NCBI RefSeq assembly: GCF_015694525.1
Contig: NZ_JADQDM010000008.1
Span: forward strand, 124,001 to 188,000
Source of the DNA: Hymenobacter ruricola
Lineage (GTDB): Bacteria > Bacteroidota > Bacteroidia > Cytophagales > Hymenobacteraceae
Reading direction: 5' to 3'
Length of the DNA stretch: 64,000 nucleotides
The notes beneath the pieces were generated by a model. It saw nothing but the letters and a program-made list of their open reading frames with translations. It ran no database searches and was not told where the DNA came from. The first letter of the stretch is position 1. Each line of letters begins with the position of its first letter. The position numbers and the translations under genes were made by a program. Positions 9,106 through 18,617 of this stretch are shown piece by piece.

Positions 9106-9864
9106 ATGCAACGCCTGACCTGCGCCATCCTCGACGACGAACCCCTGGCCCTCGACCTGCTAGCCGACTACTGCGCGCAAGTGCCGTTTCTGGAGCTGCG
9201 CGGGCAGTTTCACGACGCGCTGGCCGGCCTGGCGTTCCTGCAGGACAATCCCGTCGACGTGGTGTTCATGGACATTCACATGCCGCGCCTCACGGGCCTG
9301 CAGCTGGTGCAGCTGCTGCCCGCGCCTGCCCCGCGCATCATCTTCACCACCGCCTACGACCAGTACGCGGTGCAGAGCTACACCCTGAACGCGGCCGACT
9401 ACCTGCTCAAGCCCATTGCCTTCGACCGGTTCCTGCAGGCCGTGAGCAAGGTACGCCAGGCCGTGCCGAGCGGCAGCGCCGCCCCGGTTGCCCCTGCCGC
9501 CACTCCAGAGCCCCAGGCCGCCCCAGCCGCTCCGGCGCCGGCCGATGCCATGTTTGTCAAAAACGAGCACCGCCTGCAGCGCGTGGCCTTCGATGACATT
9601 CTCTACATCGAAGGCATGAAAGAGTACCTGCTGTTGCACACCGCCAGCGCTGGCAAAATCCTCACCCTGCAATCCTTCCGGCGGGTAGAGGAAGTCCTGC
9701 CGCCCGAGCGGTTTGCCCGCATCCACAAGTCGTTTCTGGTGGCCCTCAGCCGCATCGAGCACGTGGAGCGCGGCAAAGTTCAGGTAGCAGGCCGCCTGCT
9801 GCCCGTGGGCGACACCTACCGCGAGTCGTTCGCCGAGCTGATTCGGGCGCACAACCAGCTGTAG
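9106..9864 (+). CDS. LytTR-family response regulator
   Basis: Cytoplasmic regulator of 252 aa. The receiver domain (residues 1 to about 120) has acidic pocket D10-D11, phospho-acceptor Asp56 (FMDIHMP), T in FTTAYD and Lys in LLKPIAF. A Pro/Ala-rich linker (about 127-150) leads to a LytTR DNA-binding domain (about 153-252, DILYIEGMKEYLLLHT). It is the partner of the LytS-type kinase upstream, and its probable targets include the divergent ABC exporter (inferred from position). Confidence 0.93.
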   Translation: MQRLTCAILDDEPLALDLLADYCAQVPFLELRGQFHDALAGLAFLQDNPVDVVFMDIHMPRLTGLQLVQLLPAPAPRIIFTTAYDQYAVQSYTLNAADYLLKPIAFDRFLQAVSKVRQAVPSGSAAPVAPAATPEPQAAPAAPAPADAMFVKNEHRLQRVAFDDILYIEGMKEYLLLHTASAGKILTLQSFRRVEEVLPPERFARIHKSFLVALSRIEHVERGKVQVAGRLLPVGDTYRESFAELIRAHNQL

Positions 9865-9886
9865 GAGGCAGAAGAGCGGTAACCGG

Positions 9887-10035
9887 CTGTCATTGCGAGC
9901 GCAGCGCGGCAATCTGTCCTGCCAAAAACAGACCCTTCAATGAAACAAAAAGCCCCGGCATTGCGCAGTGCCGGGGCTTTTTTGGTAAAAGGATATTAGG
10001 ACAGATTGCCACGGGCTGCGCCCTTGCAATGACAG
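9887..10035. repeat. Palindromic element with embedded terminator, copy 3
   Basis: Imperfect arms CTGTCATTGCGAGCGCAGC... and its mirror near 10000-10035 enclose a separate hairpin terminator at 9947-9983. It lies between the convergent LytTR and wrbA genes. The arms share the GAGCGCAGC block with other copies but carry GGCAATCTGTCC inside instead of the usual GAAGCATCT. Confidence 0.8.
9947..9983. terminator. Bidirectional Rho-independent terminator
   Basis: AAAAAGCCCCGGCA pairs with TGCCGGGGCTTTTTT. With A residues on one side and T residues on the other it serves both converging genes, the response regulator and wrbA. It lies exactly inside the palindromic element. Confidence 0.88.
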
Positions 10036-10039
10036 GGAC

Positions 10040-10654
10040 CTACTTCGCGGCCAGCTTGCTGGCAATCTCGGCCGTGTGCTTGCCCTGGAAACGGGCGCCT
10101 TCCAGCTCGTTTTCGCTGGGCTGGCGCTCGCCCTGGCCGCCGGCCACGGTGCTGGCGCCGTAGGGCGTGCCACCGGTCACCACCTCGTGGCCCATCTGGC
10201 CCTGCCAGGCGTAGGGCAGGCCCACAATCACGAAGCCGTGGTGCAGCAGCTCCGTGTGAAAGCTGCGGATGGTGGTTTCCTGGCCGCCGTGCTGGGTGGC
10301 CGTGCTCACAAACACGCCGCCCACTTTGCCCACCAGCGCGCCCGTGGCCCACAGGCCGCCGGTGCTGTCCATGAAGGCCTGCATCTGGCCGCACACGTTG
10401 CCGTAGCGCGTGGGCGTACCGAAAATGATGGCGTCGTATTCCGTCAGCTCCTGCGGCGTGGCCACGGGCACGTGGGCGAAGGCCTGCTGGGCGCCGGTGG
10501 CCCCAATCTGGTCGAGAATGGCCGGGGGCAGCGTTTCGGGCACGCGCTTCACCACCACGTCGTTGCCGGCCACTTGGCGGGCGCCTTCTGCCACGGCCTC
10601 GGCCATTTTCCAGATGTGGCCATAGGTGGAATAAAACAGCACAAGAGTCTTCAT
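10040..10654 (-). CDS. wrbA: NAD(P)H:quinone oxidoreductase, type IV (WrbA)
   Basis: Flavodoxin-fold FMN enzyme of 204 aa that reduces quinones by two electrons and protects against redox cycling. Motifs are FYSTYGHIWKMAEAV for FMN phosphate binding, GTPTRYGNVCGQM, TATQHGGQETT and GGTPYGASTVAGG. I chose the ATG at 10654 because MKTLVLFYSTYGH is the family start; upstream in-frame sequence is promoter-like. A TAAATTTG box and a small palindrome lie about 90 bases upstream, suggesting redox-type regulation (inference). Confidence 0.94.
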   Translation of the reverse strand: MKTLVLFYSTYGHIWKMAEAVAEGARQVAGNDVVVKRVPETLPPAILDQIGATGAQQAFAHVPVATPQELTEYDAIIFGTPTRYGNVCGQMQAFMDSTGGLWATGALVGKVGGVFVSTATQHGGQETTIRSFHTELLHHGFVIVGLPYAWQGQMGHEVVTGGTPYGASTVAGGQGERQPSENELEGARFQGKHTAEIASKLAAK

Positions 10655-10744
10655 GGGAAAGGGTTTGGGGGGTTGGAGAATGATGAAAAACCGAAGGTTC
10701 CGACTAGCTGGCCAGCAAAGGGCCGCAACAGCGCGGGTTGAGGT

Positions 10745-10790
10745 CAAATTTAATGTAGGTACATAGGTAATACCGGCAAATCAGAAGAAA
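10745..10790 (-). promoter_or_regulatory. Candidate wrbA promoter with overlapping operator
   Basis: On the minus strand TAAATTTG (10752 to 10745) matches the Bacteroidota -7 consensus TAnnTTTG. A TTTG lies 24 bases upstream, somewhat far for the -33 box. Between them are the palindrome ATGTACCTACAT and GGTAATACC, giving repeated TACC units eight bases apart. This could be the site of an HxlR-like or similar regulator. The box match is direct; its role is inferred. Confidence 0.45.
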
Positions 10791-10822
10791 GGTTGTTGGC
10801 GTGCTGCTGAATATCTTCGGGA

Positions 10823-10963
10823 ATGGAAAGGTGGCTTGCCCTGCTTCAACTGATATTCCGGGAGGTTGGCAACTTGCTTGCAACCTTTTGGCGGCCCGGT
10901 GCCTCCCCTTTGCAGCACGCCTTGTGCGGGCCGGGCTTTGCCCCGGCTCAACCACCTTTCCAT
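10823..10963. repeat. Structured intergenic element with ATGGAAAGGTGG ends
   Basis: The 12-mer ATGGAAAGGTGG at 10823 is mirrored by CCACCTTTCCAT at 10952-10963. Inside lie smaller hairpins such as GGTTG...CAACC and GCCCGG...CCGGGC. Open frames beginning with MERWL start from both ends, a by-product of the symmetry. It is a different sequence family from the GTCATG palindromes. It lies directly upstream of the sigma factor gene. Confidence 0.5.
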
Positions 10964-11023
10964 GCTGCAGAAAATGACCTTGTCTACACTTTCCCCCGCC
11001 GGCCTGGGTTACCGGCTGCCGGC

Positions 11024-11683
11024 GTGAGCGCGGCCACTTGGTTTGCGTTCGGGGCCGACGACGTGCTGCCCGACCAAGCGGCCGCGCCCGTGGCGCCGCG
11101 CCTCACCGCCAGCCGCAGCTCGGCCGTGACCAGCCCGCCCACCGAAGCCGAGTTGATTGACGGCTGCCTGCGCGGCCGCCAGCTCGCCCAAAAGCTGCTC
11201 TACGACAAGTACGCCGGCAAAATGATGGCCGTGTGCCTGCGCTACGCCCAAACCACCTTCGAGGCCGAGGACGTGCTGCAGGAGGGTTTCCTCACGGTGT
11301 TTCGCACGCTGGCCAGCTTCCGCCGCGAGTGCCCGCTGGAATTCTGGATTCGCCGCATCATGATTAACGCGGCCCTGCGCCAGCACCGCCGCAACGCCTC
11401 GCTGGTGGCGGTGAGCGACGGCGACTACCCCGAAACGCTGGCCAGCGAAGAGTTCACGCTCAGCAACTATAACTTCCAGGAGCTCCTGCACATGGTGCAG
11501 GAACTGGCGCCCCGCTACCGCATGGTGTTCAACCTATACGCCATCGAAGGCTATACCCACAAGGAAATCGGCGAATTATTGGGCATCACCGAGGGCACGA
11601 GCAAATCGCAGTACTCCCGGGCCCGCGTCATCTTACAAACTAAACTGGAGCGCCTCGGTGCTCCAACCCGCCATGTCAGCTAA
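11024..11683 (+). CDS. ECF-type RNA polymerase sigma factor
   Basis: Sigma-70 family regulator. Region 2 reads ELIDGCLRGRQLAQKLLYDK...CLRYAQTTFEAEDVLQEGF and region 4 reads ELAPRYRMVFNLYAIEGYTHKEIGELLGI, both complete. The start is uncertain. An in-frame ATG at 10823 lies in a structured repeat and would add an unlikely 67 residues; I give GTG 11024. GTG 11126 (VTSPPTEAELIDG) would fit the usual family length even better. Its stop overlaps the start of the next gene by 11 bases, so sigma factor and membrane partner are translationally coupled, as in sigma/anti-sigma pairs. Confidence 0.85.
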   Translation: MSAATWFAFGADDVLPDQAAAPVAPRLTASRSSAVTSPPTEAELIDGCLRGRQLAQKLLYDKYAGKMMAVCLRYAQTTFEAEDVLQEGFLTVFRTLASFRRECPLEFWIRRIMINAALRQHRRNASLVAVSDGDYPETLASEEFTLSNYNFQELLHMVQELAPRYRMVFNLYAIEGYTHKEIGELLGITEGTSKSQYSRARVILQTKLERLGAPTRHVS

Positions 11684-13373
11684 TCCTATCGACGATAACA
11701 CTACGCCTAAAACCACTGGCAGCCTGGAGGAATTATTCCGCCACCACTTGGGGGAGGAGGCCGCCGTGCCGCCGCGCCCCATGCTGTGGGACCAGATTGA
11801 CAATTCCCTGCTGATTCGGCAAAATGAAGTTTACCGCAAGCGCCTCGTGGCCACGCGCTGGGTGGCGGCGGCCAGCCTACTGCTGGCCACGCTGGCCGGC
11901 ACCGGCTGGTGGGCCCAGCACGACAGCAGCTTCGGCGGCGCGGAAATGGCCAAGGTGGCCACCCCGCCGGCCGCCGGCACCGGCCCAAACGCGAACTCCG
12001 CCACGGCGTCGACCAGCAACGGCCCGGCCGGCGACGCAGGCCAGCTTAATGGCGCTAACCTATTGCCACAATCGACCAACGGCCGCGCGACCTCGGCCAC
12101 GGCCGGCACCTACGCCGCGCAGACCGTAGCGCCCGCCGCGCGCCGCCCCGACGCCACGGCCCGCTACGCCACCACTGCTGCCTCGTCGGGCACGGGCTTC
12201 GGCGCAGCGTCCGTGGGCAATGGCTTTGGTGATAATGCCCCCGCCGCCCGCCCAGGCGCCGGGGCTGCCCGCGTTGCGCAGTATTCTGTAGCTGAAGCCG
12301 GAGTTGCCGGCTCCCGCGCCACCATTGCCCGCGAAGGCCTGAACCCAGCCGCTGGTACCAGTGGCACGCCCCGCAGCCTGGAAGCCGGCACGGTGGCGGC
12401 CAGCGCGGCCGGCGGCACCCTGGCATCGGTGGCAACTATTGCTGCAACCGGCACCGGCGCGGCTACGGAAACGGCGGGCCTCGCTTCCACTTCCGTGGCT
12501 GCCCTTACGCAGGCTTCGGCCGCAGCAGACGCCCAGACGCTGGGCCTGCTGGCCGTGCGGCCGGCGGCGCTGAGCCTGGCTGAGGCCACGGCCTTGCCCA
12601 AGGGCCTGGCCGCGGTGGCCCTGCCCGAACCAGCGCCCACGGAAGCTTTAGACAAATGGCATTATGGCCTGAGCTACACGGCGGGCCTGTTTAATCCCAA
12701 CGTCAATTTCTCGCGCCAAGGCATCGAGCCGGAATTCGGCTACAACCCCGCGCTGGGGCCCGACTCGCCGGCCCTGACGGAAGCTGCCGCGGCCCAGTAC
12801 CGCGAAAACCTGCGCCCCGGCCTCAGCCAGCGCATTGCCCTGCTGGCCACCCGGCATCTGAAAGGCCACTGGTCGGCCAGCACCGGCCTGGAGTTCACCC
12901 AGGCGTCGGCCAGGTCGGCTTCCACGGCGTCCTTCGTGGGCGAGCAGCTCTACGACCTGGGCTCGTTCACCAACGGCGCCCTGCGCACCACCGATTTCCG
13001 CTACCGCATAGGCGGCGTGCCCTTTGAAGTGGCTTACTCCAACCCCGTGAAGCGCGGCTGGAGCTTCTACGGCCGCCTGGGCGGCGTGGTGAGCGCCCTG
13101 CTGGGCGTGCGCAGCGAAGTAGCCGGCGAGCCCGAAGCCACCAAAACCTACTCGGTGCTGACCACCGGCGGCCCCTACCGCCGGGTGCTGGGCAGCCTGC
13201 GCGGCGCGGCCGGCGCGCAATACCGCCCCGTGGCCGGCAACTGGGCCCTCACCCTCGGCCCCGTGGCCGAAATGGGCTTGGTGCCGCTGAACGCGCACCC
13301 GGCCCAGAGCTTCCTGGCGCAGAGCCGGCCGTATAGCTTCGGCATGGAAGCGGGCGTGGAGTTTGGCAGGTAG
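11673..13373 (+). CDS. Membrane-anchored protein with barrel-like C-terminus, partner of ECF sigma factor
   Basis: Unrecognised as a whole; 566 aa from ATG 11673, which lies within the sigma gene's end. Three parts are visible. Residues 1-60 are soluble (LEELFRHHLGEEA, MLWDQIDNSLL), like cytoplasmic anti-sigma heads of this phylum. One membrane helix follows (about 60-82, WVAAASLLLATLAGTGWWA). A linker rich in Ala, Gly, Thr and Ser (about 90-330) leads to about 230 residues with alternating aromatic beta strands, ending SFGMEAGVEFGR like an outer-membrane barrel. Coupling suggests it restrains the sigma factor. How an inner-membrane anchor and a barrel coexist is unclear. Confidence 0.6.
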   Translation: MSANPIDDNTTPKTTGSLEELFRHHLGEEAAVPPRPMLWDQIDNSLLIRQNEVYRKRLVATRWVAAASLLLATLAGTGWWAQHDSSFGGAEMAKVATPPAAGTGPNANSATASTSNGPAGDAGQLNGANLLPQSTNGRATSATAGTYAAQTVAPAARRPDATARYATTAASSGTGFGAASVGNGFGDNAPAARPGAGAARVAQYSVAEAGVAGSRATIAREGLNPAAGTSGTPRSLEAGTVAASAAGGTLASVATIAATGTGAATETAGLASTSVAALTQASAAADAQTLGLLAVRPAALSLAEATALPKGLAAVALPEPAPTEALDKWHYGLSYTAGLFNPNVNFSRQGIEPEFGYNPALGPDSPALTEAAAAQYRENLRPGLSQRIALLATRHLKGHWSASTGLEFTQASARSASTASFVGEQLYDLGSFTNGALRTTDFRYRIGGVPFEVAYSNPVKRGWSFYGRLGGVVSALLGVRSEVAGEPEATKTYSVLTTGGPYRRVLGSLRGAAGAQYRPVAGNWALTLGPVAEMGLVPLNAHPAQSFLAQSRPYSFGMEAGVEFGR

Positions 13374-13385
13374 TTGAAGTTCCGT

Positions 13386-13469
13386 CTGTCATCCTGAGCG
13401 CAGCGAAGGACCTTCTCACGCTAGAAAACTCTAGCGTGAGAAGGTCCTTCGCTGCGCTCAGGATGACAG
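13386..13469. repeat. Long intergenic palindrome, copy 4
   Basis: Near-perfect arms of about 39 bp (CTGTCATCCTGAGCGCAGCG..., ending CTCACGCTAG) around a 6-base loop. The variant core is GAAGGACCTTCTCACG. It lies downstream of the barrel-like gene and upstream of uvrB, immediately followed by half of a second element. Confidence 0.88.
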
Positions 13470-13474
13470 GCGAC

Positions 13475-13512
13475 GCACGCGAGATGTCTCGGCTGCGCTC
13501 GACATGACGTTC
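13475..13512. repeat. Half palindrome fused to copy 4
   Basis: GCACGCGAGATGTCTCGGCT continuing to GACATGACGTTCC is the right arm of the copy 1/2 type, but no matching left arm is present. A diverged repeat of GATATGACGTTC follows. This looks like a remnant of an older element interrupted by, or recombined with, copy 4. Confidence 0.6.
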
Positions 13513-13621
13513 CTTGCTCGATATGACGTTCTTTTTTCGTTCTCGCCTCACGTGCCTTTTCCCACTTTCGGCGAAACCCAATTTCCTCCATCTTGGTTAA
13601 GGTAGGCTGAGCATTTCGGCC

Positions 13622-13629
13622 TACCTTTC
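13622..13629 (+). promoter_or_regulatory. TACCTTTC -7-like box before uvrB
   Basis: TACCTTTC ends 7 bases before the uvrB ATG and resembles TAnnTTTG. If real, the transcript would be almost leaderless. Similar CTACCTT strings precede the starts at 54959, 57530 and 62293. Confidence 0.35.
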
Positions 13630-13636
13630 CCGTTGC

Positions 13637-15682
<2,046 letters not shown>

Positions 15683-15704
15683 ACAGGTTAGCACGAAATT
15701 CGGG

Positions 15705-15752
15705 AAAGGGGTTGACGATGCCACTTGTGACGGCATCGTCAACCCCTTTTTC
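15705..15752 (+). terminator. uvrB terminator
   Basis: An 18-base arm starting AAAGGGGTTGACGATGCC pairs with GGCATCGTCAACCCCTTT and runs into T residues. It is very stable and lies about 20 bases after the uvrB stop. Confidence 0.9.
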
Positions 15753-15766
15753 TGCTTTTGCCCGCT

Positions 15767-16234
15767 ATGAAACACTTGGTACTTTTCGCCGCCCTGCTAC
15801 TGGGCCGCACGGCCGCCGCGCAGTCGCTCCCCGTGCCGCTGCCGCTACCCGACACCAACCTGCAGCCCACCGTGAGCACCACCACGATGCCGAACACGCC
15901 CGGGGTGCGCTATCAATACCAGATGATACACCCCGTGTCGGACTGCGTGTGGCTGGCGCCCGCCTGGCATGGCAAGGTAAAGCTGGAGCCTTCGCGCCGG
16001 CATTTCGATTTTGAGGGCGAGCTGGAAGGTTTATTGATGCGCACCGTCAATGAGCTGCTGGCAGAGGGCTGGGAATTTGTGGAAATCCGCACGGAGTCGA
16101 GAACCACCGGCGCAACGCAGAAAATCGAGAAAGACGCGCGGGCAACCGACCCGGCCGACCCGGTTTACGTGAGCACCACGTCTTTTAACACCTATTCGGA
16201 GACGCGCTACCTCTTCCGCAAGGCGATACCATAA
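15767..16234 (+). CDS. Exported hypothetical protein
   Basis: 155 aa, function not recognised. A Sec signal peptide is clear (MKHLVLFAALLLGRTAAAQ, residues 1-19). The mature part starts with a Pro/Thr-rich stretch, followed by a compact domain containing FEGELEGLLMRTVNELLAEGWEFVEIRTES and a final ETRYLFRK. The WEFV-type strand after a helix recalls small DUF4177-like domains, but this is weak. I chose ATG 15767 because the signal peptide begins there. It follows uvrB's terminator, so it must have its own promoter. Confidence 0.6.
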   Translation: MKHLVLFAALLLGRTAAAQSLPVPLPLPDTNLQPTVSTTTMPNTPGVRYQYQMIHPVSDCVWLAPAWHGKVKLEPSRRHFDFEGELEGLLMRTVNELLAEGWEFVEIRTESRTTGATQKIEKDARATDPADPVYVSTTSFNTYSETRYLFRKAIP

Positions 16235-16300
16235 GGCGGACAGGCAACCGATGGCCGGCGGCGAGCATCTATATTGCAACGCACCTATTTACTCGCCGCC

Positions 16301-17017
16301 ATGAAACCCTTATTTCCCTTTCGCAGTGCCGTTTTCGCGGCCGCCACCGTTTTTTGTTCCTGCTCGGTGCAGGCTCAGGTGAAGCAGCCCCGCCAGCTGG
16401 GCACGTTTGAGGCGGTGGCCTCCAGCGGCGGCATTGATGTGGTGCTGACGCAGGGCTCCAATACTTCGGTGGTGGTGGAAGCTTCGGACGAAGCCCAGGC
16501 CCACTTGGTGACCAAAGTGGAAGGAGGCACCCTGAAAATTGGCTGGGAAAACGGCTTTTCCTGGAAAAACCTGCTCAGCAACAACCGCAAGGCCAACGTC
16601 TACATCACCTGCCCCCGCCTCACGGCCCTGAGCCTGAGCGGCGGCGCCGATGCCAAGGGCCAGTCCACTTTCTCGGCCGACGCCTTCAAAATCAGCGCCA
16701 GCGGCGGCTCCGACGTGAAGCTCAGCCTCACGGCCAAAACCCTGACTTGCTCGGCCTCGGGCGGCAGCGACCTCAGCCTGTCCGGCCGCGTCGAGCAGCA
16801 AACCGTGGACGTGAGCGGCGGCTCCGACTATCACGCTTTCGACCTGCAAAGCAGCCGGGCCACCGTGCGCGCCAGCGGCGGCTCCGACGTAAACCTGTCC
16901 GTAGACGGCGAGCTGACCGCCAACGCCGGCGGCGGCTCCGACGTGCGCTACAAGGGCAACGCCCGCGTGGCCAACGCCACGCATTCGGGCGGCAGCAGCG
17001 TGCGCCGCGCCAACTAG
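16301..17017 (+). CDS. Head-GIN (DUF2807) exported protein
   Basis: Secreted or surface protein of 238 aa with signal peptide (about residues 1-26) and a DUF2807 putative auto-transporter adhesin-like domain. Seven SGGSD-type turns recur about every 20 residues (SASGGSDVKL, SASGGSDLSL, RASGGSDVNL, NAGGGSDVRY), indicating a regular beta-solenoid. The first motif, FEAVASSGGIDVVLTQG, is the head-GIN signature. Function in the family is unknown. The TAG stop lies inside the CTAG target of the following insertion element, so the coding sequence is intact. Confidence 0.88.
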   Translation: MKPLFPFRSAVFAAATVFCSCSVQAQVKQPRQLGTFEAVASSGGIDVVLTQGSNTSVVVEASDEAQAHLVTKVEGGTLKIGWENGFSWKNLLSNNRKANVYITCPRLTALSLSGGADAKGQSTFSADAFKISASGGSDVKLSLTAKTLTCSASGGSDLSLSGRVEQQTVDVSGGSDYHAFDLQSSRATVRASGGSDVNLSVDGELTANAGGGSDVRYKGNARVANATHSGGSSVRRAN

Positions 17018-17030
17018 AGTGTGTGGACAG

Positions 17031-17812
17031 TTAGCGCAGCCAATCGAGCGCGGCGAGTAGGTGCGCAGTGGCTAAGAAGGACACAGCGGTTTTATCGTAG
17101 CGTGTAGCAAAGCCTCTGGCCTCCTTGAGCCGCCCCAAAAAGCGTTCGGCCTTGTTGCGGTCGGCGTAGAGGTTCTGGTCGTAGGCGCGGCGCTCGTTGC
17201 GGCTGGTTTTGGGCGGAATGACCGGCTCGGCGTGGCGGCTGGCAATGGCGGCCAGCACCGCATTGGTGTCGTGGGCTTTGTCGGCCACGACGGCCCCGGG
17301 TGCGTGGCGTAAGCCCGCCAACAAGGCTGGCAGTTGGGTGCAGTCGGCCCAGTGGCCCGGCGTGAGCACCAGGTGTAAGCCGTTGCCAAGTGCGTCGAGC
17401 ACCGCGTGCAGCTTCGTGGAGAAGCCGCCCCGGCTGCGGCCCCGGCTGCGGCCCCGGCTGCGGCCCCGGCTGCGGCCTAATCCTTCGGTCGCGGACGTGC
17501 TTTTTTTGACCCGGCTGCGGCTTTGTGGGCCTTGACGGTGGTGGAATCCACCAGCACCCACGCGTAGTCGGGTTCCTGCACCGCTTGGAACAGGGCTTCC
17601 CACACCCCGGCTTGCGCCCAGCGCCGAAAGCGCCGCGCGACCGTGTTCCACGGGCCAAACCGCTCAGGCAAGTCACGCCACGAAATCCCCGTGCGCACAC
17701 GGTAAAGCACGGCGTTGACAAACAGTCGGTTGTCGCGCCCTCGACTCAGTCGGCCAAGCGTAAGAGGTTCGACAGCGTTCCATTCGTGTTCACTTAATTC
17801 GTGGCGGCGCAT
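17031..17812 (-). CDS. IS5-family DDE transposase (two frames joined by -1 frameshift)
   Basis: The first frame (17812 to 17477, 111 aa) has the DUF4096-like N-terminal domain (LSEHEWNAVEPL...RVRTGISWRDLPERFGPWNTV) and the first catalytic Asp in VLVDSTTV. The second frame (in use from about 17490 to 17031) carries the Asp in VVADKAHDTNA and Glu in KAERFLGRLKEARG. A run of seven A residues in the phase A_AAA_AAA, at about 17496-17502, fits programmed -1 frameshifting. All DDE residues remain. Unusually, a 12-base unit is repeated four times just after the shift site, giving an SRGR-repeat insert in the catalytic domain. Confidence 0.88.
17431..17478 (-). repeat. 12-bp tandem repeat inside transposase
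   Basis: Four near-identical copies of CGGCTGCGGCCC encode repeated Ser-Arg-Gly-Arg where relatives usually have a single GRSRGG. This is probably replication slippage. Confidence 0.85.
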
Positions 17813-17884
17813 GCGCCAAAACTACCCCTTACTGTCCACACACTCTAGCCAGTCGCGCAAGCAGCAACCATCTGGTGTCCTGTC

Positions 17885-18412
17885 CTAGCGGTAGTCCTTG
17901 TCCTTCACTTTGGCATTCACGTAGTCCGGAAAGGAGTGCGTCTGGTCGTACTCTTTCAGGGCTTCGTATAGCCGGCTGTTGTTGAAACGGGCAATTTTGC
18001 CGGCGCTGATGCCGCCCACCAGGCCAATGAACACGGTGTAGCCCAGCGGGCTGATGGTGAACGTGCGGGTGCCGCTGCCGCTTTTGGTGGTGCCGGTTTG
18101 CGAGGCCAGGTAGCCGATGGCGCCGCCCCCGCCCAGCAGCCAGACGAGGCTGCCGGTTTGCTTGCGGCCAAACATGTGAATGGCCGCCTGGGCCTCCCGG
18201 TCGTTGGCGTAGCGCGCGGCCAGGTACGATTTGTAGCTGGTATAAATGGTGCTGCTGCGCTGGTTGGGGAGCAGCAGCGGGCCCACGCGCGGGTCGGCTG
18301 CTTCCGTGCTGGGCGGCGCGGGCGGCGTAGCGCCCGGCGACTGGGCATGCGCGGCGGTGGCCCCGGTCAGCAACAGCGCAAGGGAGAAGGCATGGCGTAA
18401 ACGTAATGGCAT
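17885..18412 (-). CDS. Exported hypothetical protein with hydrophobic segments
   Basis: 175 aa, family not recognised. The signal peptide is about residues 1-24 (SLALLLTGATAAHAQ) from ATG 18412; a longer in-frame start would add 29 poorly conserved-looking residues. After a Pro-rich stretch it has two hydrophobic segments (SLVWLLGGGGAIGYLAS and ISPLGYTVFIGLVGGISAG) and ends with LYEALKEYDQTHSFPDYV. Probably a small envelope protein. The insertion element ends 36 bases downstream of its stop. Confidence 0.65.
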   Translation of the reverse strand: MPLRLRHAFSLALLLTGATAAHAQSPGATPPAPPSTEAADPRVGPLLLPNQRSSTIYTSYKSYLAARYANDREAQAAIHMFGRKQTGSLVWLLGGGGAIGYLASQTGTTKSGSGTRTFTISPLGYTVFIGLVGGISAGKIARFNNSRLYEALKEYDQTHSFPDYVNAKVKDKDYR

Positions 18413-18593
18413 AAAAGCGGGAAAATCAAAAGAAACGGCCGAAGCCAAAGGGCTAAAATTAGCGAAAATATTTCGCCAGCCGGGGGCCATTCCTGCCACT
18501 GGACCCGCCCGGAAACTTCGTGTACTGCCGCAAAAAGTGGACGCGCCCTTGGAAATTTTCCGCCGTCAAGCTCAATTGTTCTGCAAAGCCCGG

Positions 18594-18601
18594 TAACTTT
18601 G
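18594..18601 (+). promoter_or_regulatory. Exact -7 box TAACTTTG upstream of an orphan terminator
   Basis: TAACTTTG matches TAnnTTTG exactly. A TTG lies 15 bases upstream, a poor -33 match. Transcription would start near 18608 and meet the terminator at 18618-18649, giving an RNA of roughly 40 bases with no gene. Confidence 0.35.
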
Positions 18602-18617
18602 TCACACGCCGTATTTA

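Larger units (their letters stand above)
17018..17844 (-). mobile_element. IS5-family insertion sequence
   Basis: 827-bp element with perfect 14-bp terminal inverted repeats AGTGTGTGGACAGT / ACTGTCCACACACT. It is flanked on both sides by CTAG (17014-17017 and 17845-17848), consistent with a 4-bp target duplication of the YTAR type known for IS5. It carries one transposase read from two frames. It is inserted at the stop codon of the DUF2807 gene. Confidence 0.9.
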
